A DNA stretch of 64,000 nt from NCBI RefSeq assembly GCF_003315635.1, contig NZ_PDCG01000004.1, forward strand, positions 1 to 64,000, in the 5' to 3' direction. The notes under the pieces were generated by a model. It saw only the letters and a list, made by a program, of their open reading frames with translations, was not told the origin of the DNA and made no database searches. The position numbers and the translations under genes were made by a program. Numbering within the stretch: the stretch's first letter is position 1; each line of letters starts with the position of its first letter. Below are positions 9,676-20,142 of the stretch, piece by piece. The stretch is from Bifidobacterium aemilianum. Lineage in GTDB: Bacteria; Actinomycetota; Actinomycetes; Actinomycetales; Bifidobacteriaceae.

Positions 9676-10149
9676 TCACTGGCCCACGACAAGCAAGGCG
9701 ACGGCCGAAGCCAAGCCGCCATCGTGGGTGAGGGACAGGCGCCAGGAAGGATGGGGGGTGGGGGTGGCTCCCGTGGCTGAAGGCAGCGAATCCTCAAGGG
9801 CCTTGCTGACACTTGGCGACATGATGACCTGCGGCCGGCCGCGTGAATCATCAAGAATCTCGACCTGCGACCAGGGAAAGTCGTCCAGGGAGTAGGGGTT
9901 GGACTCCTCCCCCAGCGACTGGCACCAGGCCTTGAGCACCGACTCCTTGCCGGCCCACTTGGCAGCCAGATGGATGGCCCGGCCGTCCCCCTTGGTCCGC
10001 CCGCGCTCGTCCGCCTGCCTGAGCTCGCGGGTGGAGAAGAGGGCCCCGAAGCTTGACCCAGGCTGATCCAATTGCCTCGCAAAGGCCGCGACATCAACAA
10101 TGTCATGCCCCAGACCCAGCAGGTTCGTCAAGCTGCTTACCAAAGTCAT
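9676..10149 (-). CDS. acpS: Holo-[acyl-carrier-protein] synthase
   Basis: 157 residues. Transfers the 4'-phosphopantetheine arm of CoA to the ACP serine. The start at 10149 follows AAGGAGAGG with 8-nt spacing. Family motifs: GLGHDIVDV at the N-terminus (Mg-binding Asp), FSTRELRQA, and the AAKWAGKESVLKA helix with the catalytic Glu; SLTHDGG sits near the end. It lies directly downstream of fas on the same strand, as expected for the enzyme that activates the Fas ACP domain. A large palindrome separates the two genes. Confidence 0.95.
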   Translation of the reverse strand: MTLVSSLTNLLGLGHDIVDVAAFARQLDQPGSSFGALFSTRELRQADERGRTKGDGRAIHLAAKWAGKESVLKAWCQSLGEESNPYSLDDFPWSQVEILDDSRGRPQVIMSPSVSKALEDSLPSATGATPTPHPSWRLSLTHDGGLASAVALLVVGQ

Positions 10150-10265
10150 CCCACTGCCCTCTCCTTGCATCATCAGCCATTGCCCACTGATCACAGAGAC
10201 AAGCTAGGTGCCATCAGCACCCCCACACCCTACGCCCGTCACCTCGTCCCGTCACTCTACCGAAT

Positions 10266-10387
10266 CGCTAAATGTCGTAAAACACATGCTCCTCACACAA
10301 TCATGCACTTTTACGTCATTCATTCGCTCTATATGTCATAAAAAGTGCACCAAACTGTGTACAGCATGTGTCTCACGACATTTAGCG
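10266..10387. repeat. 122-bp nested inverted repeat between fas and acpS
   Basis: The outer arms are perfect over 13 bp (10266-10278 with 10375-10387). They continue as ACACATGCT pairs and an inner GCACTTTT pair, so most of the 122 bp folds on itself. It sits in the 339-bp gap of an otherwise co-directional gene pair. It could be a terminator or processing hairpin, a protein-binding region with repeated ATGTCGT/ACGTCAT-like half-sites, or a MITE-like remnant. I saw no target-site duplication. Confidence 0.8.
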
Positions 10388-10488
10388 ACGGGACTGGGAG
10401 AGTGGGCTGGAGGGGAAGACCAGGGCGGGCCGTCGCTGGTGGACGGCCCGCGGACCTGCCCTCGGGCGCGGGGCCCGACGGCTGAGCC

Positions 10489-13400
10489 TCAGGCGAAGTA
10501 GCCATCGGGGGCCAGGCGGGCGTCAGGGTTGAGGAGCATGGACTTCTCAGCCTCGTGGGCGCTGTAGCCGGGGGCATCCTCGTGGAAGCGGCGGTTGTCG
10601 ATGGGCTCATAGAGCGGCGCCTTGCCCATCATGCCCTCCTCCAGGTGTCGCTGGCCGGCAGCCAGACGCTGGTTGGCCCGCTCACGCCAGGTCTCCAGGG
10701 CCTCGAGGCCGGCGGTGTTGGCCACGGCCGCCTCGAAGGCCCCGGGGTGGACGATGGCGCCGATACCGCTGACGTGCCCGAATCCCAGCGAGGTCACCAA
10801 TCCGGCCTTGACCACACCGATGTGCAGGGGCTTGCGCAGCCAGACCATGTGGTCGTCTCCTCGCAGCTTGGGGTCCACACAATCCAGGGCCGCGTTGGCC
10901 GGCAGGAGACCGGACCCGAAGAGCTGGGTCAGGCCGTTGATCTGGAAGATGCAGGCCCCACCCTTGGCATGGCCGGTCAGGGTCTTCTGGGAGATCACGA
11001 AGAGGGGGTTGCCCTCAGACCGCCCGATGGCGTGGGCCAAGGTGTTGTGGAGCTCGGACTCGTTGGTGTCGTTGGCGTTGGTGGAGGTGTCGTGCTTGGA
11101 GACCACGGCGATGTCGTCGGGCGTGACGCCCAGCCGCGCCAGGTCCCGCACCAGCTTGGAGTCCCTACCGCCCAGTCCGGCCGCGAGCGCACCCAGCCCC
11201 GGAGCGGGGATGGAGGTGTGGGCCCCGTCGGCGTAGGAGTGGATGAAGCCGATCACGCCGGCCACCGGCAGGCCCATCCTCAGGGCTATGTCACCGCGGG
11301 TGAGCAGGATGGTGCCGCCGCCCTGGGATTCCAGGAAACCGCCGCGCCGCCGGTCGTTGGCCCGGGAGAAGAAGCGGTCGGAGATGCCCTTGTCGTACAT
11401 CTCCTGGGACTTGGCCGTGGCGGACATGTTGCCGAAGCCGATGACCGATTCCACACCGATGTCGTCGATGGCGCCTGTGACCACGAAGTCTGCCTTGCCC
11501 AAGGCGATCTTGTCGGCGCCCTCCTCCAGTGAGACCGCGGCCGTGGCGCAGGCCGAGACCGGCTGGACCATGTTGCCGTAGCCACCGATGTAGGACTGCA
11601 TGACGTGGGCGGCCACTACATTGGGCAGGGCCTCCTGGAGGACATCCGTGGGGATTTCGTGCCCCAGGAAGCGGTCAAGGTAGAGCTTGCGCATGGATGA
11701 CATACCGCCGAAACCGGTGCCCTGGGTGGAGGCGACCATTGACGGATGGATGGCCTGGAGGACTTCGCTGGGGCTGAAGCCGGCGGAGAGGTAGGCGTCC
11801 ACAGTGGTCACGATGTTCCACAGGGCGATCTGGTCCACGTCGCCGACCATGGAGGCGGGGATGCCCCACTTGAGCGGGTCGAAGCCCTTGGGGAACTGGC
11901 CTCCGACGGTCCGGGTCATGGCGGCGCGGCGAGGCACGCGGATCATGGAGCCGGGCTTGCGGGTCACCAGCCATTCATCGGATTCAGTGTCCGGGGCGAT
12001 GGCGGTGTGGTCCGGGTCGAGCTTGACATACTCCTGGGCCAGGTCCGGGGAGGGGACAGAGAATTGGACCTCGTGGTCCAGGAAGATTTCGACCTCCTCC
12101 TCGTCGGTGCCGTCCCGGTAGTCGCTGCCCATACCCTCGTCAAAGGGGCGCAGGCCGGAGCGGGCCACGACCTCGTCATGGTAGCGCTGGGCGATGTCGC
12201 TTTCGGGGACCAGGTTGCCGTCGCTGTCGTACCAGCCGGGCTTGGGGCTGTCCTGCCAGGTGAGCAGGCCCATGTTCCAGGCCAGTTCGAGGATGGCGCC
12301 AGCGGAGAGGTCTACGGAGCCGTCGGACTTGATGCCCAGTTCGGCCTCGAAGCGGGTGCGGCCGGAGCCCCAGGGGCCGAGTTCGCCGATGGAGACCATG
12401 ACGATCATGTCCTCGGGGCGGGCGGTGACTCCCTGCCAGTCCTCCAGGTTCACCTGTGGCTGGCGGCGTTGGCGCGGGGTGGGCAGGGCCTTGATGGTGG
12501 CCTTGGACTGGGCGGTCTGGGCGGTCTGACCAGCCTGGGCGAACTCACCAGTGTCACCAGTCTCACCGGCCCGGTCACCTTGCCGTTCGGCATCGGCCAT
12601 GGCCTCGGCCCTCAGGGCCTTGATGTCCAAGGGTTCGGATCCCAGCCCACCGGTGAGGTCCACGTCCAGCGGCGCGGCCTGGGCCTGGAGTCGGGCCTGG
12701 TCGGTGGCCAGGTCCAGGATCTTCCGGGCGATTTCCTGGGTGGAGTAGGTCAGGATGCCGTGACGTTCGACCACGTCGACCAGGGGGTCGTTGCCACCCA
12801 TGAGGTTGGTGCCGCGCACCCAGCCGATCTTGGGGTGGGCGAATGTCACCCGATCGGCCCAGTCGCGTTCGGAGCGCGAGCGGGTCACCATGGCGTCGAA
12901 GGCGGACTTGACCTCACCGTAGGCCCCGTCACCGCCGAAGACACCGCGGTTGGGCGAGCCGGGCAGGATGACATGGAGGCGGTGCTCCACATCCGTGTCG
13001 GCCCCGATGGCGCAGAAGCCGGCGATGGCCCGTTCAACCCCCCAGAGCATGAGCCTGGCCTGGGATTCGAAGAGGTCTCCGGCCTCGGCCAGGGTCCCGT
13101 GGACCGGCGGTGCGGCGAAGGGGAAGAAGAGACTGGGCTCGTAGGCGGGTTTGAGGATGGTGGTGGTGGCCCCGTTGACCTTCTTCTGGACATGACCAAC
13201 CCAATCGACCAGGGCATCCACGTCACGGTAGGAGGACAGGTTGGCCGGGACCAGCCAGAGCTTGGCACCGCCCACGGCATAGCGCCGGTATGCTTCCTTG
13301 GCCCAAGCCTTGATGGAAGGCTTGAAGCTGTGGGAGGTGGCGATGACGGTGGCCCCGCCGGCAAGCAGACCGGTGACCACCTTGGCGGCGATCGAGTTGG

Positions 13401-16400
13401 GGGCCAGGCCGGTGACCACGGCCACATCGCAGGCGAAGCGGGTGGCGGCCGGGTCGTCCTTGGGGGACTCCTGAGCCTCCAGGGCTATGCGCTCATAGAC
13501 GGCGGCCAGGGTCGAACGACCCTCCTGGGCGCACTTGCCGGCGAACCACTTGGCCTGCTGGGCGACCTCCTTGCCTGCTCCGATGAAGGAGAGGTCGGCA
13601 ACGGTCTGGTCGTCCTCGTAATAGAGGCGGGCAAGGTCCTCACGGGCCGAGGCCCAGCGGTCATCAAAGAGGATGGCCTTGGACTGAGAAAAGCGGGGTT
13701 CGACCTGCTTGAGCCAGTCGGAGCCCAGTTCTGACTCAACGGCGGCGACCAAGGCGGCCGAATCGTCATCCTGCTCCGGGGCTAGCGGTTCCTGGACGCC
13801 CAGCTCCTGAAGGACGAATCGGGCCGTGGAGGCCAGGAGTCCTTGGGAACCGGTGACCTTCTGGGCAAAGGCATCCAGGGCGGCCGAGTCGACCACCGCT
13901 CCACCGGCCCCGGCACCACCGGCGGTCGGCATGGCGACCGACTGGCCGTGGGCCTGGGCTACAGCCTGGACGGCGGCATCAATCAGGGTGTTGGCGGCTG
14001 CGGCCGAGGAGACCGGCTGTGAATCCAAGGAGGCCAGGTCGCCACCGCGGGCGGAGGCACCGTCGCGGGTGCCCAGGACCAGGGCGGTGACCACATGGCT
14101 GGCCCATCCGGCCCCCAGGCCCCAGGCCCCGGTCACGCGCTGTTCGACCTGGGCGGGCTTGATGCCGGCGGCACCAAAGACGCCCTTGATCCTCTCACGC
14201 ACGATGTCGGTCAGGACCGGGCCGAAGGCCTTGTAGTTGGGGGCGACCTTGTCGACCAAGGTGGACAGGTCAGGGATGGCGGCCTCAGCCGCCCCGTCCA
14301 CGCTGGCCACGCCCAGCTCGGAGCTGATGTCCATGAGGAGCTGGTTGCGCCGGGAGGAGACCCCGTTGGTCAGGCTGTCGGTGGTGTCGGACTGGCCGAT
14401 CTGGTCGGGGCGGACCTTGGCCGAGTAGGCCAGGAGGGTCAGGATGGCGTCTGAGGCCTTGAAAGGAATGTCCTCGTGAGGGCCATCAGCTCCGGGTGCC
14501 GGGGCGACCGGGGCCGCTGGGATGGCTGTGGACTCAGCAGCAGGAGCGGGAGCCGGGGCAGCGGCGGCCAGAGCCGAACCGGAGTCACCAGCAGCAGCGG
14601 CCTGGGCAGTCCCTGAACCAGCAGCAGCATCAGCAGCAGCGGCCTCAAGCTCAGCTTCCGACCCGGCATCCTTATCCTCAATGACGACCGCGGGATCGGT
14701 GTCGGTCATGTAGACCCGGGCCTGGTCGCGGCCCACATTATAGACGGTCACACCACGGTTGGAGAACTCGGGCAGCTTGAGGGTCTTGGCCGCCAGGTTG
14801 GCCAGGGTGGGCGAGTTGCCCAGCCCGACCTCCACGTACTCCTCAAGGCCGAGTCCGCCCTGGCGGCGGGAGCCGAAGAGCAGGGCCTGGGTCTCGATCC
14901 AGCGCACGGGCGAGGCGAACTGCCAGGAAAGTAGCTCGGTCAGCAGGAGCCTGCCCAGCCGCTGCTCATCGGCGGCCATGGCCTGCCAGGCAGCCGGGTC
15001 GTCTAGGAGGGCCTGGATCCGCTCGGAGGGGGCCACCTCCACGATCTTGGCGGCGAAGTCCCTGGTCAACTCGAAGGGGGCGGCTACCAGGTTGGGGATG
15101 TAGCGGCCCACCAGGCGCTGGTAGTCGATGTGCTCGGGCAGGAGCTGGTCCAGCTTGTCGCGGAATTCGGGCACGCCCTTGCGCAGGAGGCTGGAGTGGA
15201 AGGGGACATCGATGCCGGGCACCAGCATGAAGGGTGCCTTGCCACCGTACTCCTTGGCCCGACGGCTGGCCTCCTTGTTGAGGATGTCCAGGCCCTTGAT
15301 GGTGCCTGCGACCACATACTGGGCACCGGCCAGGTTGTAGTTGACGATCTCCAGGAATTCGCCCGACTCGCGCGAGAGCTGGTCTATGTAGGCCTTGACC
15401 TCACCGTCGCCGACCCCGAACTGGTTGGGCCTCAGGGCCCCCATACGGTAGTTGGACCGGCCCTGGGCGTCGCGCTCGATCAGGTGATGCATGGTGGTGC
15501 CCCGGTGGAAGACCAGTTCCAGCACGGTCTCCAGAGGGATGATCTGGGCGAAGGAGCTCAGGGCGTTGTACTCACCCAGGGAGTGGCCGGCAAAATACGC
15601 TGGCCATATGTCCATACCGGCCTCACGCAGACGGGCGGTCTGGGCGAAGGCCACCGTGGCCAGGGCCACCTGGGTGAACTGGGTCAGGTTCAGGAGGCCC
15701 TCGGGGTGGTGGTAGCTGACCCCATGGGCGGTCAGGGTCTTGGGATTATCTCGGACGACGGCCAGGATGGAGAATCCCAACTTGGACCGGGTCAGGGCAT
15801 CGGCCCGCTCCCAGGTCTCGCGGGCGGCGGCGGACTGGGCCCGCTCGTCCAGGACCATGCCCTGCTGCTGGATGCCCTGCCCAGGGTAGACGTAGGCGGT
15901 CTTGGGGGCCCGCGCGATGGCGGTGGCCCGGGATACGATCTGCCCGTCGATCCGGCAGATGACCTCCAGGGCCATGCCACTGTGGGCCAGCTTGCCCACC
16001 CGTTCCACGGAGATCTCCACCCGGTCACCCAACTGGACCATGCCATACATGTTGTAGGTCCAGCCGGCGATCTCATAGTGGACGCCCTTGAGGTCCATGG
16101 CCTGGACCACATGCTGGGCGCTGGCGGAAAGCCACATGCCATGGACCAGGGGGGCCTTGAGGCCGGATACAGCCGCTCCCCTGGCTGAGGTGTGGATGGG
16201 GTTGAAGTCTCCGGAGGTCCGGGCGAAGGCCGTCATCTCGGCGGGTGCGGTCAGGGTCACCCGGCGCAGGAGGCGGCGGGGTGTATCCAGCAGGTCCTCC
16301 TGAAGTCCATCCTGCCGGCGCAGGCCCAGATAGTCGCCGTATTCGGCAGCATCGGTGGGCAGTTGGTCGGAGTATGAGCGGCCACGGATGGCGAAACGCT

Positions 16401-19400
16401 CGGTCTCGTGGGCCAGGGTCTGGCCGTCGGCGGAGCTGTGGATCAAATGGATCGTGACAACACGGCCGGAGGCGGACTCCTGGTAGTCGTCGGCCCAGGA
16501 GGTCAGGCTGATGCGCTCGCCGGTATGGCTCAGGAGCTCCTCCTCACTGACATCCAGCTCAATGAGGTGGTCCAGGTGGACGGCGTTGAGCAGGCCCTCG
16601 ATGACCGGGTAGCCCTTGACATAGACCGATCCCAGGGCCGCATAGATGGCCGGCCAGGCGGGGCCGACCAGGGCGTCCGGGGCCAAGCGGGAGGCCTTGA
16701 GGTCACCGGGCAGCGTTCCGGCCGTGGCGGCCTCGTGGTCCATGCCCAGGTTGGCGCAGAGGGTGTAGCCGGAGCGGGCCAGGCCGAAGGGGTAGGTGGT
16801 CTTGTCGGCCAGCTCCTCGATCTGGGGCATGACCTCCAGCCGGTCGCCGGTGATGGCGGTGTTGCCGATGCCGGCGGTGTCGGCCAGCATGGCGTAGACG
16901 TGCTGGGGCAGGCGCTCGCGGTCCACGACCGGGATGGCGCCGGGCCTGCTGCCGTCAACGATCAGGGGGATGACGATGTCGCGCACGGCGTGCCTGCCCA
17001 GTCCCCCGTCGGCCTCCTGGTCCCAGTAGGTGTCCAGGTGGATGTCCAGGTCAACGAGCTGCCGGCTGCCGGCACCGGCCACGGATCCGGCTCCCTGGCC
17101 GTCTGCGACCGGGCGGATCTCATAGTGACGGTCGCCCATGGGCGTGCCGAAGGCGGGGTTGGCCATGCAGTGGCCCACCCAGGAGATGTTGGGGCTGCGA
17201 CGGATGAACTCCTCGGCGCTCGATGCGGCGGCCAGGGGCACAAAGGCCTGGCGGCCGACGCCGGCGGGTGCAGCGTCGGGGGCCGAGACCCCATGCGAGG
17301 CCTTGTGCTCCCCCGCTCCCAACTGGGCCCGTTCCAGGACGGCCTGCTCAAAGCGGCCCAGGATGTCGGCCACCGGCTCGTCGATGCTGGTGATGCCCGC
17401 CACGGAGATCGGCCCAGGGATGATCCGCACGGAATCAGCGGAGTAGCGCGGGTCCTCGGACTGCCAGAGCTGGTCCTGGCCCCACCAGCGCAGGAGGTCG
17501 TTGTCGATGACCGGCACGAATGGCATGGGCTTGGGGTACTCGCGCACCAGGGTCGGGAACCATGCGATGTCGGTGGGGGTCACCCGGATCAGGCCAGCCT
17601 GCGGGTAGGCCTGGTTCAGGCGGTCGATGGCGGCCTGGGGGTCGGTTTCAACGGCCTGGACCGAGACGAAGAGTGAGTCGAACTCACCGGAGTCCTGGTC
17701 GCGCACGCGGGCCTCAATCCGCTGCAGGAGGTCAAGGAAGCGCAGGGCGTAGGTGTGGTCTGCCCAGGGGAAGGCCAGGTCGGCGAAGCGCTGGGCCCAT
17801 TCCAGGTAGGTCATGGTCTCCAGGTCGCCGAAGTAGGGCTTGGCCGTGGAGTTCAGGGCCTTGATGATCTCCTCGCGCCGGGCCTCCAGCTCCTCGGGGT
17901 GCTGCATGACCCTGACCAGCAGGCGACCGCAACGGGCCGAGGAGTTTTCCAGCTCATAGATATCGGCGTGGAGGTGGCTCAGGCCGGAGGTCACGCCCCC
18001 GCGCTCCTGGCCGGAGGGAACCCACTGCTCGCCCATGGGGGCGAAGGGGTCGGGGTCGGCGGTGTGGGCGATGCCAGGGGTTTCAACCAGCATCCGCTTG
18101 ACCTGGGGGCTGGTGTGGGCCTCCTTGGCGGTCATGGCTGCGGTGCCCACCAGAACGCCGTCCACGGGCATATCCGGCAGTCCGTAGGCGCGCGACCATT
18201 GCCCGGAGATGTAGTCGGCGGCGCGTTGAGGGCTGCCGATGCCGCCGCCCGCCACCAGGACCAGGTTGTCGCAGGCCCGTACATCGGCGTAGGTGGAGGC
18301 CAGGAGGTCGTCCAGGGACTCCCAGGAGTGGTGGCCGCCGGCAGCCCCACCTTCGACCTCGACAATGACCATGGTCGGCACCACGGCCTTGGCGATGGCG
18401 ATGACCTGGCGGATCTGGTCAACGGTTCCGGGCTTGAAGGCCACGTAGGGGAAGCCGTCGGCCTTGAGGCTGGCGATCAGCCCCTTAGCCTCCTCCAGTT
18501 CGGGGATGCCGGCGGAGATGACCACGCCGTCGATGGGTGTGCCGGAGGCGCGCTTCTTGGGCACGATACGGCTGCTGCCGAACTGTAGGTTCCAGAGGTA
18601 GCGGTCCATGAACATGGCGTTGAACTCAACGGTGCTGCCCTCGTCCAGAAGCTCCTCGAGCTTGTCGATATGCCGGTCGAAGACCTGGGCGTCGACCTGG
18701 CCGCCGCCGGCCACCTCGGCCCAGTAGCCGGCGTTGGCTGCTGCCGCGACAATCTCAGGTTCCACGGTGGTGGGGGTCATACCGGCCAGCATGACCGGTG
18801 CCTTGCCGGTCAGACGGCTGAACCTGGTGGAGACCTTCTCCCCGGCGGGAGTGGAGATGACCTGGGGGGCGAAGAGCCTCCAGTTCTCGGTGCGTTCCGG
18901 CTCCCCCTCCATGGTGGACAGGGCCGCCCGGTCGGCCCCGGTGGCCGCTTCGACCAGGCCGCTGCCGGTCCCTTGGACCAGTGCGGAGGTGAGCTTGCCC
19001 AGGGTGGTTCCCGGCCCCAGGTCAATGATCCAGAGTCCGGCAGGGTCGGTGGAGTCCAGGAGCCCTTGGATGCGGGCCGACCAGTCCACCTGGTTGATCA
19101 GGACCTCCTCGGCCAGGGTGCGGGTCAGGGCGGCATCAAGGCCGCAGGCCTGTGCCCAGGTCACCGTCTGGTCGACGGCTGCGGCCATGAGGGGCGAGTG
19201 GAAGGGAACGGTCACGTCCAGGTATTCCATGACCGGCGCGAAGGCCGATCCACCACGCTCCTTCTCCTGGCGAAGTTTGGCCTGGTGGCTGGCCTCCTTG
19301 CCTGCCTCTGCCATGAAGGCAGCCAGGTCCTCGGGGTGGCCGGAGAGCACATAGTGGGTCTGGGAGTTGACCACAGCCAGAGAGATGGGCCCGGCCGTGG

Positions 19401-20004
19401 AGCCCAGGCGGCCGATGAGGGCCTCTACCTGGCGGGCATTGGCCCCCTTGACCGAAAGCATGGGGCTCAGCTCGCCGCTCTGCCCGATGCCCAAGGCCCT
19501 GGCCTGGCGGCTGGCGGCCAGGCCAATCAGGCGTGCGATGGCCAGTATCTGGTCGATGCCGGCCTGCGCCTGGTCTAAGGATTGGGCGGACTGGATGGCG
19601 GCGACCATATGTTCGGCGATGACGCCCTGGGAGTGGCCCAGGACCGCCAGGGGCCTGACCTTGCCCAGGTCATAGCCCAAAGATTCCAGGTCCATGAGGG
19701 CACCCAGTTGGGCCAGGGCGATGCCGGGCACCGATGCTGCGGCATCGGCGGCCGCACCCAGTTTGGCCGTGGCCGATGGGAAGCCGAAAAGGTCCTGGGG
19801 CCTGCCCAGGGTGGCCAAGAGTTCAGGAGCCACAGGGGTCAGGAGGCTGTCGGTGGCCTCCAGGCGCCGCCTGAGTCCGGCCTCCAGATCGGGCTGGGTG
19901 GTCAGGTCGGCCAGGGCCGCCGTCCATGGGGTTGACTGTCCGCCGAAGATGAGGGCGTGGGGCTGGTCTTCCAAACTGCTGAGAAACATGGTCTTGTCGG
20001 TCAT
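10489..20004 (-). CDS. fas: Type I fatty acid synthase (single polypeptide)
   Basis: About 3,171 residues from the ATG at 20004 (AAGGAA just upstream; ATG 20016 and 20064 are alternatives). Carries all steps of de novo fatty acid synthesis. Domains by motif, approximate residue: acetyltransferase GHSQG (125); enoyl reductase region LAGMTPTTVEPE and AGGGQ (406-435); MaoC-like dehydratase SGDFNPIHTS (1266); malonyl/palmitoyl transferase GHSLGEYNAL (1475); an Ala/Pro linker; ACP near the Ser of NGVSSRRNQL (1882); ketoreductase VVTGLAPNSIAAKV (2195); ketosynthase Cys in SACATAA (2818) with His in SKHDTS and GHAKGG (about 3011). This order matches actinobacterial FAS-I. Preceded by accC-accD and followed by acpS. 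Confidence 0.98.
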   Translation of the reverse strand: MTDKTMFLSSLEDQPHALIFGGQSTPWTAALADLTTQPDLEAGLRRRLEATDSLLTPVAPELLATLGRPQDLFGFPSATAKLGAAADAAASVPGIALAQLGALMDLESLGYDLGKVRPLAVLGHSQGVIAEHMVAAIQSAQSLDQAQAGIDQILAIARLIGLAASRQARALGIGQSGELSPMLSVKGANARQVEALIGRLGSTAGPISLAVVNSQTHYVLSGHPEDLAAFMAEAGKEASHQAKLRQEKERGGSAFAPVMEYLDVTVPFHSPLMAAAVDQTVTWAQACGLDAALTRTLAEEVLINQVDWSARIQGLLDSTDPAGLWIIDLGPGTTLGKLTSALVQGTGSGLVEAATGADRAALSTMEGEPERTENWRLFAPQVISTPAGEKVSTRFSRLTGKAPVMLAGMTPTTVEPEIVAAAANAGYWAEVAGGGQVDAQVFDRHIDKLEELLDEGSTVEFNAMFMDRYLWNLQFGSSRIVPKKRASGTPIDGVVISAGIPELEEAKGLIASLKADGFPYVAFKPGTVDQIRQVIAIAKAVVPTMVIVEVEGGAAGGHHSWESLDDLLASTYADVRACDNLVLVAGGGIGSPQRAADYISGQWSRAYGLPDMPVDGVLVGTAAMTAKEAHTSPQVKRMLVETPGIAHTADPDPFAPMGEQWVPSGQERGGVTSGLSHLHADIYELENSSARCGRLLVRVMQHPEELEARREEIIKALNSTAKPYFGDLETMTYLEWAQRFADLAFPWADHTYALRFLDLLQRIEARVRDQDSGEFDSLFVSVQAVETDPQAAIDRLNQAYPQAGLIRVTPTDIAWFPTLVREYPKPMPFVPVIDNDLLRWWGQDQLWQSEDPRYSADSVRIIPGPISVAGITSIDEPVADILGRFEQAVLERAQLGAGEHKASHGVSAPDAAPAGVGRQAFVPLAAASSAEEFIRRSPNISWVGHCMANPAFGTPMGDRHYEIRPVADGQGAGSVAGAGSRQLVDLDIHLDTYWDQEADGGLGRHAVRDIVIPLIVDGSRPGAIPVVDRERLPQHVYAMLADTAGIGNTAITGDRLEVMPQIEELADKTTYPFGLARSGYTLCANLGMDHEAATAGTLPGDLKASRLAPDALVGPAWPAIYAALGSVYVKGYPVIEGLLNAVHLDHLIELDVSEEELLSHTGERISLTSWADDYQESASGRVVTIHLIHSSADGQTLAHETERFAIRGRSYSDQLPTDAAEYGDYLGLRRQDGLQEDLLDTPRRLLRRVTLTAPAEMTAFARTSGDFNPIHTSARGAAVSGLKAPLVHGMWLSASAQHVVQAMDLKGVHYEIAGWTYNMYGMVQLGDRVEISVERVGKLAHSGMALEVICRIDGQIVSRATAIARAPKTAYVYPGQGIQQQGMVLDERAQSAAARETWERADALTRSKLGFSILAVVRDNPKTLTAHGVSYHHPEGLLNLTQFTQVALATVAFAQTARLREAGMDIWPAYFAGHSLGEYNALSSFAQIIPLETVLELVFHRGTTMHHLIERDAQGRSNYRMGALRPNQFGVGDGEVKAYIDQLSRESGEFLEIVNYNLAGAQYVVAGTIKGLDILNKEASRRAKEYGGKAPFMLVPGIDVPFHSSLLRKGVPEFRDKLDQLLPEHIDYQRLVGRYIPNLVAAPFELTRDFAAKIVEVAPSERIQALLDDPAAWQAMAADEQRLGRLLLTELLSWQFASPVRWIETQALLFGSRRQGGLGLEEYVEVGLGNSPTLANLAAKTLKLPEFSNRGVTVYNVGRDQARVYMTDTDPAVVIEDKDAGSEAELEAAAADAAAGSGTAQAAAAGDSGSALAAAAPAPAPAAESTAIPAAPVAPAPGADGPHEDIPFKASDAILTLLAYSAKVRPDQIGQSDTTDSLTNGVSSRRNQLLMDISSELGVASVDGAAEAAIPDLSTLVDKVAPNYKAFGPVLTDIVRERIKGVFGAAGIKPAQVEQRVTGAWGLGAGWASHVVTALVLGTRDGASARGGDLASLDSQPVSSAAAANTLIDAAVQAVAQAHGQSVAMPTAGGAGAGGAVVDSAALDAFAQKVTGSQGLLASTARFVLQELGVQEPLAPEQDDDSAALVAAVESELGSDWLKQVEPRFSQSKAILFDDRWASAREDLARLYYEDDQTVADLSFIGAGKEVAQQAKWFAGKCAQEGRSTLAAVYERIALEAQESPKDDPAATRFACDVAVVTGLAPNSIAAKVVTGLLAGGATVIATSHSFKPSIKAWAKEAYRRYAVGGAKLWLVPANLSSYRDVDALVDWVGHVQKKVNGATTTILKPAYEPSLFFPFAAPPVHGTLAEAGDLFESQARLMLWGVERAIAGFCAIGADTDVEHRLHVILPGSPNRGVFGGDGAYGEVKSAFDAMVTRSRSERDWADRVTFAHPKIGWVRGTNLMGGNDPLVDVVERHGILTYSTQEIARKILDLATDQARLQAQAAPLDVDLTGGLGSEPLDIKALRAEAMADAERQGDRAGETGDTGEFAQAGQTAQTAQSKATIKALPTPRQRRQPQVNLEDWQGVTARPEDMIVMVSIGELGPWGSGRTRFEAELGIKSDGSVDLSAGAILELAWNMGLLTWQDSPKPGWYDSDGNLVPESDIAQRYHDEVVARSGLRPFDEGMGSDYRDGTDEEEVEIFLDHEVQFSVPSPDLAQEYVKLDPDHTAIAPDTESDEWLVTRKPGSMIRVPRRAAMTRTVGGQFPKGFDPLKWGIPASMVGDVDQIALWNIVTTVDAYLSAGFSPSEVLQAIHPSMVASTQGTGFGGMSSMRKLYLDRFLGHEIPTDVLQEALPNVVAAHVMQSYIGGYGNMVQPVSACATAAVSLEEGADKIALGKADFVVTGAIDDIGVESVIGFGNMSATAKSQEMYDKGISDRFFSRANDRRRGGFLESQGGGTILLTRGDIALRMGLPVAGVIGFIHSYADGAHTSIPAPGLGALAAGLGGRDSKLVRDLARLGVTPDDIAVVSKHDTSTNANDTNESELHNTLAHAIGRSEGNPLFVISQKTLTGHAKGGACIFQINGLTQLFGSGLLPANAALDCVDPKLRGDDHMVWLRKPLHIGVVKAGLVTSLGFGHVSGIGAIVHPGAFEAAVANTAGLEALETWRERANQRLAAGQRHLEEGMMGKAPLYEPIDNRRFHEDAPGYSAHEAEKSMLLNPDARLAPDGYFA

Positions 20005-20142
20005 GGCTTCCTTCATATCTGATTGCGCTGTGTGCTGATGCTGGGTCTGATTGGTGAATGTCAAAGATGGTGCCAGTGGGTCCGGCCGGCGGTTGGGGCC
20101 CTGTGCGGGGGCCGGCCCATCCGGCTCCGGCCACAGAGCGGC

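Noticed and set aside
11746..13734. Long plus-strand open frame opposite fas, and similar ones up to 19578
   Set aside because: Shadows of the fas reading frame with the same compositional bias; no start signals.
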